This document shows positions 44,727 to 53,530 of a stretch of 64,000 nt of DNA, one piece after another. The stretch comes from an uncultured Brachyspira sp. Lineage in GTDB: Bacteria > Spirochaetota > Brachyspiria > Brachyspirales > Brachyspiraceae. Position 1 is the stretch's first letter, and every line of letters begins with the position of its first letter. Location: positions 1 to 64,000 of the forward strand of contig NZ_CALXKQ010000007.1 in assembly GCF_944388875.1 (NCBI RefSeq), in the 5' to 3' direction. The notes under the pieces are model-generated. The model had not been told where the DNA came from. It did not search any database and worked only from the letters and a program-made list of their open reading frames with translations. Both the position numbers and the translations under genes were made by a program.

Positions 44727-45926
44727 TTATTTACGCATTTGATCAACAACTTTTGCCACTATAGACATACCTTTATCTATCATTTCAGGTGTAGAATTCG
44801 TATAATTAAGTCTTAAAGTACCCAACCCTCTTTTAGCCTCATAGAAAGGATCTCCAGGTATAACAGCAACACCAGCATCAGCTGCCTTAACACAAAAATC
44901 AACAGCATCTATCCCCTTAGGTAAAGTAGCCCATATAAACATACCTCCCTCAGGATGAGTCCAATGCATATCATTAGGCAAATGCTTATCCATAGCTTCC
45001 AACATACAACTGCATTGTTTTCCGTATAAATCTATGATTTTTTTGATATGTGCATCATAATCATTATCTTCAAAATACTGGGAAACTACAACCTGAGCAA
45101 ATGTACTAGTATGCATATCTATAAGCTGTTTATATTCTTTCATTTTAGTCCATAATTCTGGTATAGAACAAGCTATCCATCCAAGTCTTAAACCTGGGGC
45201 TACTGTTTTTGAGAATGTACCCAAAAGTATAACCTGTTCTCCTAAATATGTATATAAAGATCTTTGATGTTCGCCTTTAAATCTTAATTCGCCGTAAGGA
45301 TTATCTTCTATAAAGAATGTATCTTTACCTTTCATTGCATCTGCTATCTTTTCTCTTACATCATTTGTATAAGTTATTCCTGTAGGGTTTTGAAAGTTAG
45401 GAACTGCATAGAAAAATTTATGATCATATTTATTCATAGATTCTCTAACTTGTTCAACATCTGCCCCATCTTCATTCAAATCAACAGTTTTAATACTAGG
45501 ATTATATAAATGAAATGACTGCAAGGCAGCTAAATATGAAGGATCTTCAACCAAAACATTATCACCTGGATCCAGCAAACATGAAGAAATAATATCCAAA
45601 GCCTGCTGAGAACCGTTTGTAATGAGTATGTCTTTTGCTTCCACATTAATGCCTTGTTTTTTGTATCTGTTAGCAATAAACTCTCTTAAAGGCACATAAC
45701 CGTCTGCACTATTATATTGCAATGCGTATGCTCCTTTTGTTTCTAAAACTTTGTTAGCCGCAGCTTTAACTTCTTCTACAGGAAAAGATGCAGGATTAGG
45801 TAAGCCTCCAGCAAATGATATCAAATCACCTTTTGCTGCTACTTCTAAAATGATCTTTACAAAATTGCCCTGAAAATCTTCCTGTAATGCTCTTTTTGAT
45901 AATCTTAATTTCATAATCCTATCCAC
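44727..45926 (-). CDS. PLP-dependent class I/II aminotransferase (2-aminoadipate transaminase-like)
   Basis: The 399-residue cytoplasmic enzyme has 'ISFAGGLPNPASFPVEEV' near the N-terminus, 'LITNGSQQALDIISSCLLDP', 'VPNFQNPTGITY' and 'FIEDNPYGELRF', then the PLP lysine in 'LLGTFSKTVAPGLRLGWI'. This is the pattern of the LysN/ARO8/MocR-C-terminal-like group without a DNA-binding domain. Substrates may include aminoadipate, aromatic or branched-chain amino acids. It has its own terminator and no partner gene. Confidence 0.92.
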   Translation of the reverse strand: MDRIMKLRLSKRALQEDFQGNFVKIILEVAAKGDLISFAGGLPNPASFPVEEVKAAANKVLETKGAYALQYNSADGYVPLREFIANRYKKQGINVEAKDILITNGSQQALDIISSCLLDPGDNVLVEDPSYLAALQSFHLYNPSIKTVDLNEDGADVEQVRESMNKYDHKFFYAVPNFQNPTGITYTNDVREKIADAMKGKDTFFIEDNPYGELRFKGEHQRSLYTYLGEQVILLGTFSKTVAPGLRLGWIACSIPELWTKMKEYKQLIDMHTSTFAQVVVSQYFEDNDYDAHIKKIIDLYGKQCSCMLEAMDKHLPNDMHWTHPEGGMFIWATLPKGIDAVDFCVKAADAGVAVIPGDPFYEAKRGLGTLRLNYTNSTPEMIDKGMSIVAKVVDQMRK

Positions 45927-46033
45927 TTAAAAAATTTCTTTATATTATATACTACTATTTATAATAATGCTATATAATTTTATAAAAAATAATCATTTTT
46001 TGTAAAAATAATATATAGATAAAAAACTATTTA

Positions 46034-46062
46034 TTGACATTTTATTATCAATATTATATGAT
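46034..46062 (+). promoter_or_regulatory. Promoter of the ECF transporter operon
   Basis: TTGACA (46034-46039) and TATGAT (46057-46062) are 17 bp apart. The start near 46069 leaves a leader of about 190 nt before the first gene at 46258. The gap 45927-46257 holds this promoter, the leader and a small ORF at 46097. I do not recognise a known riboswitch in it. Confidence 0.7.
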
Positions 46063-46096
46063 ATAAATATTCAAAATTTCACAAAGGTATTATTTT

Positions 46097-46165
46097 ATGG
46101 AATTTATCGCTTCACTTCATAAAATGCATTTCATTAAGCAATACCATTTTCCTCAGATACTTTAA
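46097..46165 (+). CDS. Possible 22-residue leader ORF
   Basis: ATG 46097 reads 'MEFIASLHKMHFIKQYHFPQ' and ends IL-stop. AAAGG at 46083-46087 sits 9 nt upstream. It lies inside the ECF operon leader and contains four His. It could be a regulatory leader peptide or a chance ORF. Confidence 0.35.
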   Translation: MEFIASLHKMHFIKQYHFPQIL

Positions 46166-46257
46166 TTTTATAATAGGCAGTTAGTCTATTCCAAATAAAA
46201 AACAATATTCTTTCGTTTCTGAATATTTTAATAAAATAATTTTATAAGGATATAAAA

Positions 46258-46872
46258 ATGAAAACTAAATCATATTCATTAACTTTCTGTGCTGTAGGTG
46301 TAGCATTAAATATAGTGCTGTCATTCATAGCAAAACATTTAAACATACCATTCGTATTTTTTGATGTAATGGGTACAGTATTAAGCGGAGCAGTATTAGG
46401 ACCATTATACGGTGCTATAACTGGGTTCGTTACTAATTTAATAACATCAATGGTAAATAATCCTGCAGAACTTCCCTATGCAATAGTTAACATGATGATA
46501 GGTATAATAACAGGATTTATATCTATTAAATTCGGATTTAAAATTCAAACTGCCGTAATAACAGGATTAATACTTGCTGTTGCGGCACCTTTGGTAGGAA
46601 CACCTATAACAGTAGTATTATACGGAGGATTAGCAGGAGGACCTATGGATATTATGACTGGATTTTTAATTCAAAGCGGACAAAAAATATTTACTTCTGC
46701 ATTTATACCAAGAATAATATCAAATATAGTAGATAAACCTTTATCATGTATAATAGCATATATCATAATTTGGAGAATACCTAATTCTATTCTTACAAAA
46801 ATAACTTCTAACAAAAAATTAATATCTCAAAAAATATCTAATTCTTCTGATGAGGATATAGAAAATGAATAG
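46258..46872 (+). CDS. ECF transporter substrate-binding (S) component, CD3073-like
   Basis: The 204-residue integral membrane protein has about six helices. 'SYSLTFCAVGVALNIVLSFI' is the N-terminal helix typical of S components. 'FFDVMGTVLSGAVLGPLYGA' and 'GAITGFVTNLITSMV' follow. It would bind the substrate and dock on the shared EcfT-EcfA module encoded three genes downstream. It resembles the group found next to TudS-like desulfidases in Clostridioides difficile (CD3073 family), which suggests a thiolated base or other sulfur compound as ligand; that is inference. AAGGATATAAA precedes the ATG. It overlaps the next gene by 8 bp. Confidence 0.85.
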   Translation: MKTKSYSLTFCAVGVALNIVLSFIAKHLNIPFVFFDVMGTVLSGAVLGPLYGAITGFVTNLITSMVNNPAELPYAIVNMMIGIITGFISIKFGFKIQTAVITGLILAVAAPLVGTPITVVLYGGLAGGPMDIMTGFLIQSGQKIFTSAFIPRIISNIVDKPLSCIIAYIIIWRIPNSILTKITSNKKLISQKISNSSDEDIENE

Positions 46873-47377
46873 ATCCAAAAAATTGGCAATATTATCTCAT
46901 TGTGTATTAAATCAAAACTCTGTTGTAAAAGGAGAATACAAAGATATGAATATATTTTTTCCTTTTATTAAAACTTTATTTGAAAATAATATAGGTATAT
47001 TGCAGCTTCCATGTCCTGAAACAGAATGCTATGGATTAAAAAGATGGGGACATGTAAAAGAACAATTTAATAATGTTGGATATAAAAAATATGCATATAA
47101 AATTCTTAATTCATTTACAGACACAATAAAAGAATATATAGATAATGGATATGAAATAATAGGCATATATGGAATAGCTGGAAGTCCAAGCTGCGGAGTT
47201 AATTTAACATGCTCTGCTGATTGGGAAGGAGAAGTTGGTTTATATAAAGATAAAGAAGATATAACTTCAAGAGTAAAAATGATAAGCGAAAGCGGTATGT
47301 TTATGGAAATATTTAAATCTATTTTAAAAGAAAATAATATAAATATACCATTTTATGATATAGATAACTATCTATAA
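46865..47377 (+). CDS. TudS-related putative desulfidase (DUF523-like, CD3072 type)
   Basis: The 170-residue cytoplasmic protein has the conserved Cys set of TudS/DUF523 enzymes, which hold a 4Fe-4S cluster and remove sulfur from thiouracil-like molecules: 'AILSHCVLNQNS' (near 8-19), 'LPCPETECYGL' (near 48-58) and 'GIAGSPSCGVNLTC' (near 107-120). Its start lies inside the end of the S-component gene, so the two are translationally coupled. It is best read as the enzyme that acts on the imported compound. Confidence 0.85.
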   Translation: MNRSKKLAILSHCVLNQNSVVKGEYKDMNIFFPFIKTLFENNIGILQLPCPETECYGLKRWGHVKEQFNNVGYKKYAYKILNSFTDTIKEYIDNGYEIIGIYGIAGSPSCGVNLTCSADWEGEVGLYKDKEDITSRVKMISESGMFMEIFKSILKENNINIPFYDIDNYL

Positions 47378-47418
47378 TAAATTATATTTTTTTAATATGG
47401 GCTTGCTGCTAAAGAAAA

Positions 47419-48261
47419 ATGGATAAAATTATGAATAAAGCCGTTGAATTTAATAATGTATCTTTCTCATATATTGAAGATGATAAAAATAAACTTATCA
47501 ATAATTTAAATCTAACAATAAATGAAAACAGCTATTTAGCATTGCTTGGAAAAAATGGAAGCGGAAAATCCACTTTAATAAAGCTAATGTTTGGTATAGA
47601 AAAAGCAAACAGCGGAAGCATAAAAATATTTGATATGGACATAAACGAAAATATGTCAGAAATATATAAAATATCAAGCCTTGTATTCCAAAATCCAGAT
47701 GATCAGATAGTCGCCGATACTGTAGAACTTGATGTAGCATTTGCAATGGAGAATTATTCTGTACCAAGCAAAGAAATGGATAAAAAAATAGATGAAGTTC
47801 TTGAAATAGTTGATTTGTCAAATAAAAGAAAAGATAAAGTACATTCATTATCAGGAGGAGAAAAGCAAAGACTATGCATTGCCTCCTCTTTAGTACTCAA
47901 TCCAAAAATATTGGTATTGGATGAACCTACATCTATGCTTGATGCTGAGAACAGGATGAAAGTCATTAATGTACTTAAAAAGATACATTCTATGGGAACG
48001 GCAATAGTAATAGTTACTCATCATATTAATGAAATAGAATACTGCAATGAGGTTGTATTTATGGATAATGGAAATATAACATTTAATGGGTCTGTTAATG
48101 ATTTTGTTAATGCATTAATAAAAAATGATGAGTTTCACAAATTAAATATGCCTATTAATTTTAAATTAGCTTATGAATTATATAAAAATAAAAATATACT
48201 GATTGATAAAGATATTTTTGATTATAAAAAGGTTTGCGAAAGTTTATGGAAATCACTTTAA
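47419..48261 (+). CDS. ecfA1: ECF transporter ATPase EcfA1
   Basis: The 280-residue ABC ATPase has Walker A 'LGKNGSGKSTL', Q-loop 'LVFQNPDDQIV' (the ECF-type QNPDxQ), signature 'LSGGEKQRL', Walker B 'ILVLDEPTSML' and switch His in 'VIVTHHINE'. It is one half of the ATPase pair that powers the S component. ATG 47419 or 47431 could be the start. The next ATPase gene overlaps its end. Confidence 0.93.
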   Translation: MDKIMNKAVEFNNVSFSYIEDDKNKLINNLNLTINENSYLALLGKNGSGKSTLIKLMFGIEKANSGSIKIFDMDINENMSEIYKISSLVFQNPDDQIVADTVELDVAFAMENYSVPSKEMDKKIDEVLEIVDLSNKRKDKVHSLSGGEKQRLCIASSLVLNPKILVLDEPTSMLDAENRMKVINVLKKIHSMGTAIVIVTHHINEIEYCNEVVFMDNGNITFNGSVNDFVNALIKNDEFHKLNMPINFKLAYELYKNKNILIDKDIFDYKKVCESLWKSL

Positions 48262-49079
48262 AAAATTTAAATGCAGGATATATAATTAATAAAAAAGAAA
48301 AAAATATAATAACAGAAAATTTAAATTATACATTTGAAAGCGGCAAATTTCATTTTTTGGCTGGAGTATCAGGAAGCGGAAAATCCACATTGCTTGAAAC
48401 TATGTGTCTGCTTATAAAAAGAATATCAGGAGAAGTATTATTCGATAATAAATTGATAGATGATAAAAAAAATTTAAAAGAATTTAGAAATTCATCAGGA
48501 ATAATGCTTCAATACACAGAAAAACAATTCTTTAATAATACAATAAAAGAAGAAATAGTATTCAATCTAAAAAGAAATAAATTGGATAATAAAGAAATAA
48601 ATAAAAAATTAAAAGAAGTACTATATCTATTAAATATAGATAAAAAACTTTTAAAAGCATCTCCTTTTGAAATAAGCGGAGGACAAAAAAGAACAATAGC
48701 CCTAGCATCAATAATAATTACGTCGCCGAAAATTTTATTTTTAGATGAACCAACTGCAGGACTTGATTTTGAAAGTAAAAATATATTTATGAAAACAATA
48801 AAAGAATTAAATAAAAATTCAAATATAACAATAATTCAGTCCTCTCATATATTAGATGATATAATAGAATACGGAGATAATGTTTTTATTGTAAATAAGA
48901 ATAAGAAATATACTTATGGAAAGCCCAAAGATCTGCTGTTTTCTAAAAGTATATTGGAAGAATATAATTTAATAGAACCAGAAATTTATAAATATATAGA
49001 AGAATTAAAAAAATTAGGTATTGGCAATCTTGATAATATATCAAATTCAAATGAGTTAATACAAAGAATATTTTATTAA
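48246..49079 (+). CDS. ecfA2: ECF transporter ATPase EcfA2
   Basis: The 277-residue partner ATPase has 'GVSGSGKSTLLETM' (Walker A), 'MLQYTEKQFFNNTI' (Q-loop, an altered form of QxPExQ), 'ISGGQKRTIALAS' (signature) and 'ILFLDEPTAGLD' (Walker B). The switch residue in 'IQSSHILDD' is His. The frame opens with TTG at 48234, but homology starts at ATG 48246 ('MEITLKNLNAGY'). The gene overlaps ecfA1 by 16 bp. Confidence 0.92.
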   Translation: MEITLKNLNAGYIINKKEKNIITENLNYTFESGKFHFLAGVSGSGKSTLLETMCLLIKRISGEVLFDNKLIDDKKNLKEFRNSSGIMLQYTEKQFFNNTIKEEIVFNLKRNKLDNKEINKKLKEVLYLLNIDKKLLKASPFEISGGQKRTIALASIIITSPKILFLDEPTAGLDFESKNIFMKTIKELNKNSNITIIQSSHILDDIIEYGDNVFIVNKNKKYTYGKPKDLLFSKSILEEYNLIEPEIYKYIEELKKLGIGNLDNISNSNELIQRIFY

Positions 49080-49093
49080 TAAGAGCATAATTT

Positions 49094-49834
49094 ATGACTA
49101 AACGATTTGATCCCAGAACAATTTTTTTATCAACATTATTTTTAGCTATATCATTAATAGTTATGAATAATATTAATCAAACTATATTCTGTGCTGCCGC
49201 TGTAATACTGCATGTAATTTTTATAGGAATAAATATAAAAAACATCATAAAAATATTTTTTGCTTCTATATGGCTGCTTCTGTCTATTATAATTATAAAT
49301 TATTTTCTTATAGGAAGGGACATAAATTATATAGTAAATACAGTATTTAGATTATTCGGCATCATTATATTAGCTGCTGTAGTATTATCATCTATGGATA
49401 TAATGGATATAGGATTTGCAATAGAAAAAATATTTTACCATCTTAAATATTTAAAAATACCTATAGAAAGCATCAGCACAATAATAGCATTATCATTAAA
49501 ATTTATACCGTTAATAAAAGATGAAGCCGTAAGGATAAGAAAAGCTCAGAAGGCTAGAGGATTAGATTATAAATTAATGTCAATACCTGAAAAAATATCA
49601 AATACAGCAAATCTATTTATACCTATAGTCATTTCTGCTATACAGTCATCTGTGAGAACGGCAGCTGCTATGGAAGTAAGAGGCTACAGTGCACCTTATA
49701 TTAAAACAAGACTCTATAAATCTTTTATAAGATTTAGGGATATCATATATATTATTTACTCCATAATTTTCTTAATATTTATAATTTTAATAAGGTTAAA
49801 TATTATAAATATATTAAAAGAAATAAAAATATAA
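49094..49834 (+). CDS. ecfT: ECF transporter transmembrane component EcfT
   Basis: The 246-residue membrane protein has about five helices. The ATPase-coupling motifs are 'RKAQKARGLDYK' and 'AMEVRGYSAP' (the paired xRG signatures). It joins EcfA1/A2 to the S component. It follows ecfA2 by 14 bp and ends the five-gene operon that begins at 46258. The operon thus has its own energy module. Confidence 0.92.
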   Translation: MTKRFDPRTIFLSTLFLAISLIVMNNINQTIFCAAAVILHVIFIGINIKNIIKIFFASIWLLLSIIIINYFLIGRDINYIVNTVFRLFGIIILAAVVLSSMDIMDIGFAIEKIFYHLKYLKIPIESISTIIALSLKFIPLIKDEAVRIRKAQKARGLDYKLMSIPEKISNTANLFIPIVISAIQSSVRTAAAMEVRGYSAPYIKTRLYKSFIRFRDIIYIIYSIIFLIFIILIRLNIINILKEIKI

Positions 49835-49838
49835 AACT

Positions 49839-50699
49839 TTATTTTTTATTAGAAAAAGAGCTTCTAAATATAGATACAGCATAGAGTACAGCAGCCAATA
49901 TTATTATAGCCAATGTAATTGCCCTATTCAAATTAACTTCTTCTTTATAAACGAATATAGCAAGTAAAGTAGCAAGCAGAGGCACAAAAAACTGCAGAAA
50001 TCCAAGCGTAGAAATTTGAAGTCCCTTAGCTGCCTTTGCATACAAATATAATGGTATTCCAGTAGCAATGCCAGCAAACATTAATGTAACCCAAGAAGAT
50101 ACTGGCTGAGGCGATGCTGGAAAATATATTTTACTCAAAATAACTGAAGGTATAAGTATAGCAGATGTTTCCAAAAATAAACTCTCCCATCCTGAATAAA
50201 CAGTCATCTTTTTGAATAATCCATATATTGAAAAAGTTAACCCTATAAGAAATGCCATAATAGGAGGCTTGCCCAATGTTATAGTTTGATATATCATGCC
50301 AATAAACATTAAAATTATTGCCGCATATTCCAAAGCTGTTTTCTTTTCTCTAAAAATTATTATTCCTATTAATATACTTAAAATAGGTGCTATATAATAT
50401 GCCAAACCTGCTTCAAGTACATGACCTGAATTGACAGTGTAAATATATAAATACCAGTTAAGACCTAAAAATATACCCGCTATTATTATTGATACTAAAG
50501 GCTTTACACCTCTATATAAATTGGCTCTTTTATATATAATTATTATCAAAGTAAATATAAAAGTTGTAATAACTCTTATACCCAAAACAAAAGCCGAATC
50601 AAAATTCTGCACCGCTTTCCAATATACAGGAAGAAGTCCCCACATTATATATGCTATAGCTGCAAGAAAAATAGATTTATTATTATTATTATCAGACAT
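49839..50699 (-). CDS. rarD: RarD-type EamA permease
   Basis: The 286-residue protein has about ten helices. 'LAAIAYIMWGLLPVYWKAV' near the N-terminus is the RarD hallmark, with 'GLNWYLYIYTVNSGHVLEAG' in the middle. RarD proteins are members of the drug/metabolite transporter superfamily with unsettled substrates. It is convergent with ecfT, with a 4-bp gap. The N-terminus is polar with an Asn run. Confidence 0.9.
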   Translation of the reverse strand: MSDNNNNKSIFLAAIAYIMWGLLPVYWKAVQNFDSAFVLGIRVITTFIFTLIIIIYKRANLYRGVKPLVSIIIAGIFLGLNWYLYIYTVNSGHVLEAGLAYYIAPILSILIGIIIFREKKTALEYAAIILMFIGMIYQTITLGKPPIMAFLIGLTFSIYGLFKKMTVYSGWESLFLETSAILIPSVILSKIYFPASPQPVSSWVTLMFAGIATGIPLYLYAKAAKGLQISTLGFLQFFVPLLATLLAIFVYKEEVNLNRAITLAIIILAAVLYAVSIFRSSFSNKK

Positions 50700-50940
50700 T
50701 TTTTATAACCCTAAATAATTTTTGCATACAATAATAAACCTATTAAAAATATTTTCAATATCAATAAAATTAAAATACAAATATATAATAATTTATTAAA
50801 CTTATTTTTAAATAAATAGTACATAAATATTTGATACCCCCTTACTTGCAGCTTTAAAAACTAAAATCAACTTTTTGTAAAAATAATTAGTTTTTATATA
50901 TAAATTAATTATAATATAATTTTTAAAAAATAATAAAATA

Positions 50941-50970
50941 TTGACAAAACAAAATCATTTAGTATATTAT
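50941..50970 (+). promoter_or_regulatory. Promoter of the PP-loop enzyme gene
   Basis: TTGACA (50941-50946) and TATTAT (50965-50970) are 18 bp apart. The TTG of this -35 box opens the reading frame in which the downstream gene lies, but the gene's own start is ATG 51004. Confidence 0.65.
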
Positions 50971-51003
50971 AAAAATAATTATATAAACAAAAGGAAAATT
51001 CTA

Positions 51004-52071
51004 ATGATTGATAAAAAAGCAAAAGCTATTTTACTATTATCGGGCGGATTAGACAGCATGCTTGTAGGAGCTATATTAAAGAGAGAAAATATAGATGTTC
51101 TTGCTATAAGATTTGTAACTGGTCTAGAATATTCTGTTATAAAAGAAGAGCTTTTGGATATATATAACGATGATCCCGCTAAAAAGGCAGCTGATTTTCT
51201 TAATATACCTATTAGATTTGTTTCATTAAAAGATGTTTATCTTGATATGTTTTTAAACCCTAAATACGGATACGGAAGTGCAATTAATCCATGTTTGGAC
51301 TGTCATATATTAATGCTTAAAACTGCCAAAAAAATAATGGAAGAAGAACATTTTGATTTTGTAGCAACAGGGGAAGTTAAAGGACAAAGACCAATGAGTC
51401 AGAAATCACAAGACTTAATAAATGCTATAAAAGAAAGCGGACTTGAAGGAAGATTATTAAGACCTTTATCTGCTAAACTTTTGCCTATAACAATACCTGA
51501 AAAAGAAGGTTTAATAAATAGAGAAAATCTTTATGATATATATGGAAGATCTAGGCATGTTCAAATGAAACTAGCAGAGGAGTTTGGAATAACAGACTAC
51601 CCTATTCCAGCTGGAGCAGGATGTGCCATAGTTGATAAGGGATACGCGAGAAGATACGCTGATTTAACTTCTAACAATGGATTTGATATAATAAATATGG
51701 AATTGATGCAGTATTTAGCTATAGGCAGACATATTAGAATGAATAAAGATGTTAAACTTTTACTTGGAAGAAATGAAAAAGAAAATGATGCTTTAGAAAA
51801 AAGGGAAAGAAAAAACTGCATAACATTAAAACCTAATTATAATAAAGGACCTTTCGGATATTTAGAACTTTTTAAAAATATAAAAGATATAGAAAATATT
51901 GAAGATATAATTAATAATTCTGCTATGATAATGGGATATTTTTCAAAAGAAGATAAAGATACATTGACTATAACCGCCTCATATTATGATAACAGCATTA
52001 ATAATAAAAATAAAAATATAGAGATAGACAGTAAAGAATCAAAAAATACAAAATTTGAACAGATAATATAA
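51004..52071 (+). CDS. PP-loop ATPase, MnmA/ThiI-like tRNA thiolation family
   Basis: The protein has 355 residues from ATG 51004 with AAAGGA upstream. The PP-loop is 'LLSGGLDSML' (about 12-21). 'INPCLDCHILMLKTA' resembles the NPC-xxC-Nxxx(K/R) segment of MnmA with the catalytic Cys, 'FDFVATGEVKGQRPMSQ' the ATGHYA segment, and 'IPAGAGCAIVDKGYARRYAD' the later Cys loop. Such proteins adenylate a uridine or similar base before sulfur transfer. It is not a standard MnmA in length or order, so the substrate is open. The C-terminal part (about 230-355) is unrecognised. Confidence 0.78.
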   Translation: MIDKKAKAILLLSGGLDSMLVGAILKRENIDVLAIRFVTGLEYSVIKEELLDIYNDDPAKKAADFLNIPIRFVSLKDVYLDMFLNPKYGYGSAINPCLDCHILMLKTAKKIMEEEHFDFVATGEVKGQRPMSQKSQDLINAIKESGLEGRLLRPLSAKLLPITIPEKEGLINRENLYDIYGRSRHVQMKLAEEFGITDYPIPAGAGCAIVDKGYARRYADLTSNNGFDIINMELMQYLAIGRHIRMNKDVKLLLGRNEKENDALEKRERKNCITLKPNYNKGPFGYLELFKNIKDIENIEDIINNSAMIMGYFSKEDKDTLTITASYYDNSINNKNKNIEIDSKESKNTKFEQII

Positions 52072-52110
52072 TAATACCCTCAAAAAATTAAATATTTTAA
52101 GAGGGTATTA
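52072..52110. terminator. Hairpin between convergent genes
   Basis: TAATACCCTC (52072-52081) and GAGGGTATTA (52101-52110) form a perfect stem around an A+T-rich loop. It sits between convergent gene ends and could serve both strands. The U-tract is weak on each side. Confidence 0.55.
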
Positions 52111-52134
52111 CTATAACTTTTAGGATATTTTTAT

Positions 52135-52950
52135 TTAACTTACTTTCTTATCGGAATAAATATAACTATCTTTATAAGCTGGTATCTTTTTTATTTCAGC
52201 CAAAACTTTTTGAGCATCTTCTCTGCTTTCATATCTTCCAACTTTTAATTTATACATCATTTTACCATCATCAGTTTTCTCTTCTTTTATAAAAGTTTTT
52301 GGAAATTTGGCTTTTAAAGTATCTCTTGCAGAGTATGTACTCTCTTTATCATAACCAACAGCTACTTGTATAAAATATATAGAGTCGCTTGATGATGATC
52401 TTGTATATGGAACTCTTGTATTTGCTGTACTACTATTTGCTGATGATGGTGCTGGAGTAATAACTGCCATTTGCTGAGGAGGAGTATAAGTAGAATTTGG
52501 AGACATACCCATAGTTTCTTTTTGTTTTATATCCTCATTAATAGCATCCAATTCTGAAGCTAAATTTTGTGTGTACTCATTATATCTGTCAGCAGAAGTA
52601 TTGCCTTCCCTTATTATACTAGAAGAAGAAGTATTATCATATTCATTTAATGCCATTATATCATTATTAGGAACATCGGCACTGCTTATTTCACTGTTCA
52701 TATTATCTGATGTTTCGGCACCTCTCATTAATGCCTCCATAGAATCATCAGCACTATTAGCAGCATGTACAGGTTTCGATCCGCCCAAATGAAAACCCAA
52801 TACAAAAATAAATAATATTAATACTACTGCACTTATAGAAAATACTAATAATCTTATAGGTGTAAAATTAACTATATAAAGTGTTTTTCTTTTGCCAAAT
52901 TGATTATTAATAGAAGAGTTTTTTTCTTCTGTATTTTGATTTAAATCCAT
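52135..52950 (-). CDS. SPOR-domain membrane protein
   Basis: The 271-residue protein has a cytoplasmic N-terminus of about 32 residues, one membrane helix (about 33-52), a Ser/Asn/Asp-rich periplasmic linker and a C-terminal SPOR domain: 'IYFIQVAVGYDKESTYSARD' and 'YKLKVGRYESREDAQKVL' (about 190-265). SPOR domains bind denuded glycan at the division site. AGGAAGG, located inside coaE, lies 4 nt before ATG 52950. The first 44 bp overlap the end of coaE in another frame. It is last in the ftsZ block. Confidence 0.87.
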   Translation of the reverse strand: MDLNQNTEEKNSSINNQFGKRKTLYIVNFTPIRLLVFSISAVVLILFIFVLGFHLGGSKPVHAANSADDSMEALMRGAETSDNMNSEISSADVPNNDIMALNEYDNTSSSSIIREGNTSADRYNEYTQNLASELDAINEDIKQKETMGMSPNSTYTPPQQMAVITPAPSSANSSTANTRVPYTRSSSSDSIYFIQVAVGYDKESTYSARDTLKAKFPKTFIKEEKTDDGKMMYKLKVGRYESREDAQKVLAEIKKIPAYKDSYIYSDKKVS

Positions 52951-53521
52951 AATGCCTTCCTAGTCTTTTTGAAACTATAATCAAATGATTATAATCTTTC
53001 ATATTGTTTATTAAAATATCGGCATTGGATCTATTATTTTTAACATCTCTTTGCATTTTTAATCTTTTTCTTGCTTCATGTTCTGATATATTTCTGCTTT
53101 TTTTCATTCTGTTTATTATATCAGAAGTTTTTGCATTTACATATATTAAACTGCTGCACATAGATTTTATATTGCTTCTCATTATAAGAGCAGCCTCTAT
53201 AACAACATCTTTATCCGTAGAATCAATTAATTCTTTAACTCTTTTCTCTATATAGGGGTAATTAAGTTCTTCGAGTTTCTTTAATTTTTTTGAATTATTA
53301 AAAACGATAGAGCCTAACTTTTTTCTGTCTATGTTATTATTTTCATCTAATATATCAGAAGAAAATTCTCTAACTATATTTTCCTTATTATTAATTAAAG
53401 CCTCATGCCCTATAGAATCAGCATCAATATATAATGCATTCATTTCCTTAGCAAGCATCTTGGAAAATGAACTCTTACCTGAACATATAAGCCCATATAC
53501 TCCTATAATATTTCTTTCCAT
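52907..53521 (-). CDS. coaE: Dephospho-CoA kinase
   Basis: CoaE performs the last step of coenzyme A synthesis. 'IGVYGLICSGKSSFSKMLA' (4-22) has the P-loop, and 'LYIDADSIGHEAL' carries the substrate Asp. 'VVIEAALIM' takes the place of the usual D-x-PLLFE stretch, and 'RMKKSRNISEHEARKRLKMQ' is the lid. The length of 204 residues is normal. The C-terminal end runs 44 bp into the SPOR gene, adding a basic tail 'RRKKLFY'. It starts 9 bp after the TPR gene. Confidence 0.9.
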   Translation of the reverse strand: MERNIIGVYGLICSGKSSFSKMLAKEMNALYIDADSIGHEALINNKENIVREFSSDILDENNNIDRKKLGSIVFNNSKKLKKLEELNYPYIEKRVKELIDSTDKDVVIEAALIMRSNIKSMCSSLIYVNAKTSDIINRMKKSRNISEHEARKRLKMQRDVKNNRSNADILINNMKDYNHLIIVSKRLGRHYGFKSKYRRKKLFY

Positions 53522-53530
53522 ATAATTTCT

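Noticed and set aside
47498-47966. Minus-strand ORFs opposite ecfA1
   Set aside because: They are shadows of a clear ABC ATPase gene with all motifs intact.
50941-51003. Earlier TTG start of the PP-loop gene
   Set aside because: The TTG is part of the TTGACA -35 box; ATG 51004 has AAAGGA upstream.
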